From: Propionibacteriaceae bacterium
Lineage (GTDB): Bacteria; Actinomycetota; Actinomycetes; Propionibacteriales; Propionibacteriaceae
Direction: 5' to 3'
DNA length: 5,826 nt
Assembly (NCBI GenBank): GCA_020438595.1
Contig: JAGQUI010000196.1
Location: 1-5,826, forward strand
Part shown: positions 5,019 through 5,826 of the stretch, piece by piece
Position numbering within the stretch: the first letter of the stretch is position 1
Layout: each line of letters starts with the position of its first letter
Translations under genes and position numbers: made by a program
The notes under the pieces: generated by a model
The model's database searches: none
What the model saw: the letters and a program-made list of their open reading frames with translations, nothing else
Told to the model about the DNA's origin: nothing

Positions 5019-5826
5019 CCACAGTTGGCCCCGCCGCCGACCTCACCGGACGCACTCTCCTCGTGACCGGATCCGACGGCTTCATCGGCTCCCACGTGGT
5101 CGAGGCCGCCCTCGATGCCGGCGCGACGGTCCGCGCCTTCTGCATCTACAACTCCCGCGGCTCGGCTGGATGGCTCGATGAGTCGGAGACCTTCCAGAAC
5201 GCCGTGCGGGAGGGGCGTGCCGAGACGGTCTTGGGCGACATCCGCGATGCCGAGCATGTGATGGCGGCCGTCAGCGGTGTCGACGCCGTCCTCCACCTTG
5301 CCGCGCTCATCGCCATCCCGTACAGCTATGTCGCCCCGCGCTCCTACGTCGACACCAATGTCACGGGCACCTTGAACGTCCTCGAGGCCGTCCGTCGGCT
5401 CGGCATTCCCCGCATGGTCAACACGTCGACCTCCGAGGTCTACGGCACCCCTGAAACGGTTCCGATCCGCGAAGACCACGCTCTGCGTGGACAGTCGCCC
5501 TACTCCGCGACGAAGATCGCGGCCGACAAACTCTGTGAGTCCTACGCCCTGTCGTTCGAGACACCGGTGACCACGCTTCGTCCGTTCAACACCTTCGGTC
5601 CGCGTCAGTCTGCACGCGCGGTGATCCCGACCGTTCTGTCCCAGCTTCTCGCCGGAGAGTCGGCCCTCCGGCTGGGTGCTCTCTCCCCGCAACGCGACTT
5701 CACCTTCGTGACCGACACGGCCGACGGCTTCCTGCGGGCGACCGTGGCCGATCTCGAGCCGGGCGAGGTCGTCCAACTGGGCACCGGCCGCACGATCTCC
5801 GTGGGCGACCTCGTCCAGTTGTGCCA
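5015..5826 (+). CDS. legB: NDP-(GDP-)N-acetylglucosamine 4,6-dehydratase, LegB type, C-terminus cut off by window edge
   Basis: An open frame of 270 codons from GTG 5015 to the right edge with no stop. The family is about 320-335 residues, so roughly the last 60 are missing. It is an extended SDR enzyme: TGSDGFIGSH at residues 18-27 is the NAD-binding glycine motif, GDIRD at 74-78 and HLAALIAIPYSY at 94-105 follow, STSEVYG at 138-144 holds the Thr-Ser-Glu dehydratase active-site segment, and YSATK at 163-167 gives the catalytic Tyr163 and Lys167. RPFNTFGPRQSARAVIPT and RDFTFVTDT follow. The IYNSRGSAGWLD stretch at 44-55 corresponds to the YNS...GWLD block that marks LegB rather than PseB or RmlB. 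The enzyme oxidises C4, eliminates water across C5-C6 and re-reduces C6, giving a 4-keto-6-deoxy sugar. An aminotransferase (LegC) must act next and is not in the window. The gene overlaps its upstream neighbour by 4 bases, consistent with translational coupling. Confidence 0.92.
   Translation, partial: MTTVGPAADLTGRTLLVTGSDGFIGSHVVEAALDAGATVRAFCIYNSRGSAGWLDESETFQNAVREGRAETVLGDIRDAEHVMAAVSGVDAVLHLAALIAIPYSYVAPRSYVDTNVTGTLNVLEAVRRLGIPRMVNTSTSEVYGTPETVPIREDHALRGQSPYSATKIAADKLCESYALSFETPVTTLRPFNTFGPRQSARAVIPTVLSQLLAGESALRLGALSPQRDFTFVTDTADGFLRATVADLEPGEVVQLGTGRTISVGDLVQLC

Noticed and set aside
4883..5776. Minus-strand open frame of 297 codons
   Set aside because: It is antisense to the dehydratase and the end of the nucleotidyltransferase. 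The plus strand carries the complete SDR motif series through this region.

Overview
The window is G+C-rich throughout, with strong G/C preference at third codon positions, frequent GTG/TTG starts and genes overlapping by 1-10 bases. That pattern fits an actinobacterium, although the sequence alone does not fix the genus. It is almost entirely coding. No tRNA, rRNA, CRISPR array, insertion sequence or clear terminator was seen. The only real intergenic space is about 90 bases, between two divergent gene groups.

Layout. On the minus strand, reading leftward from about 1062, lie a Gfo/Idh/MocA-family oxidoreductase (94-1062) and, overlapping its end by 10 bases, the first 34 codons of a CMP-nonulosonate (sialic acid-type) cytidylyltransferase that runs off the left edge. 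On the plus strand, reading rightward from about 1152, is a tightly coupled run of five genes: a NeuD/PglD-type sugar acetyltransferase (1152-1787), a NeuB/LegI-type nonulosonate synthase (1787-2818), a NeuC/LegG-type hydrolysing 2-epimerase (2815-3975), a PtmE-type CBS-nucleotidyltransferase fusion (3972-5018) and a LegB-type 4,6-dehydratase (5015 to the right edge, incomplete). Each junction in this run is a 1- or 4-base start/stop overlap.

How they work together. The gene set matches the nucleotide-sugar route to CMP-legionaminic acid known from Campylobacter (PtmE, LegB, LegC, LegH, LegG, LegI, LegF). PtmE makes an NDP-(probably GDP-)glucosamine precursor. LegB makes the 4-keto-6-deoxy sugar. 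An aminotransferase (LegC, not in the window and expected just beyond the right edge) adds the 4-amino group. The NeuD/PglD-like protein is the best candidate for the 4-N-acetylation (LegH). The NeuC-like enzyme releases the nucleotide and inverts C2. The NeuB-like enzyme condenses the product with phosphoenolpyruvate. The partial NeuA-like enzyme activates the product as CMP-sugar. LegB and the CBS-nucleotidyltransferase are what point to legionaminic acid rather than ordinary N-acetylneuraminic acid. The oxidoreductase has no assigned step in the classical pathway and is the main unexplained component. The end product probably decorates a surface polysaccharide, teichulosonic-type cell-wall polymer or flagellin, but no glycosyltransferase is present here to decide.
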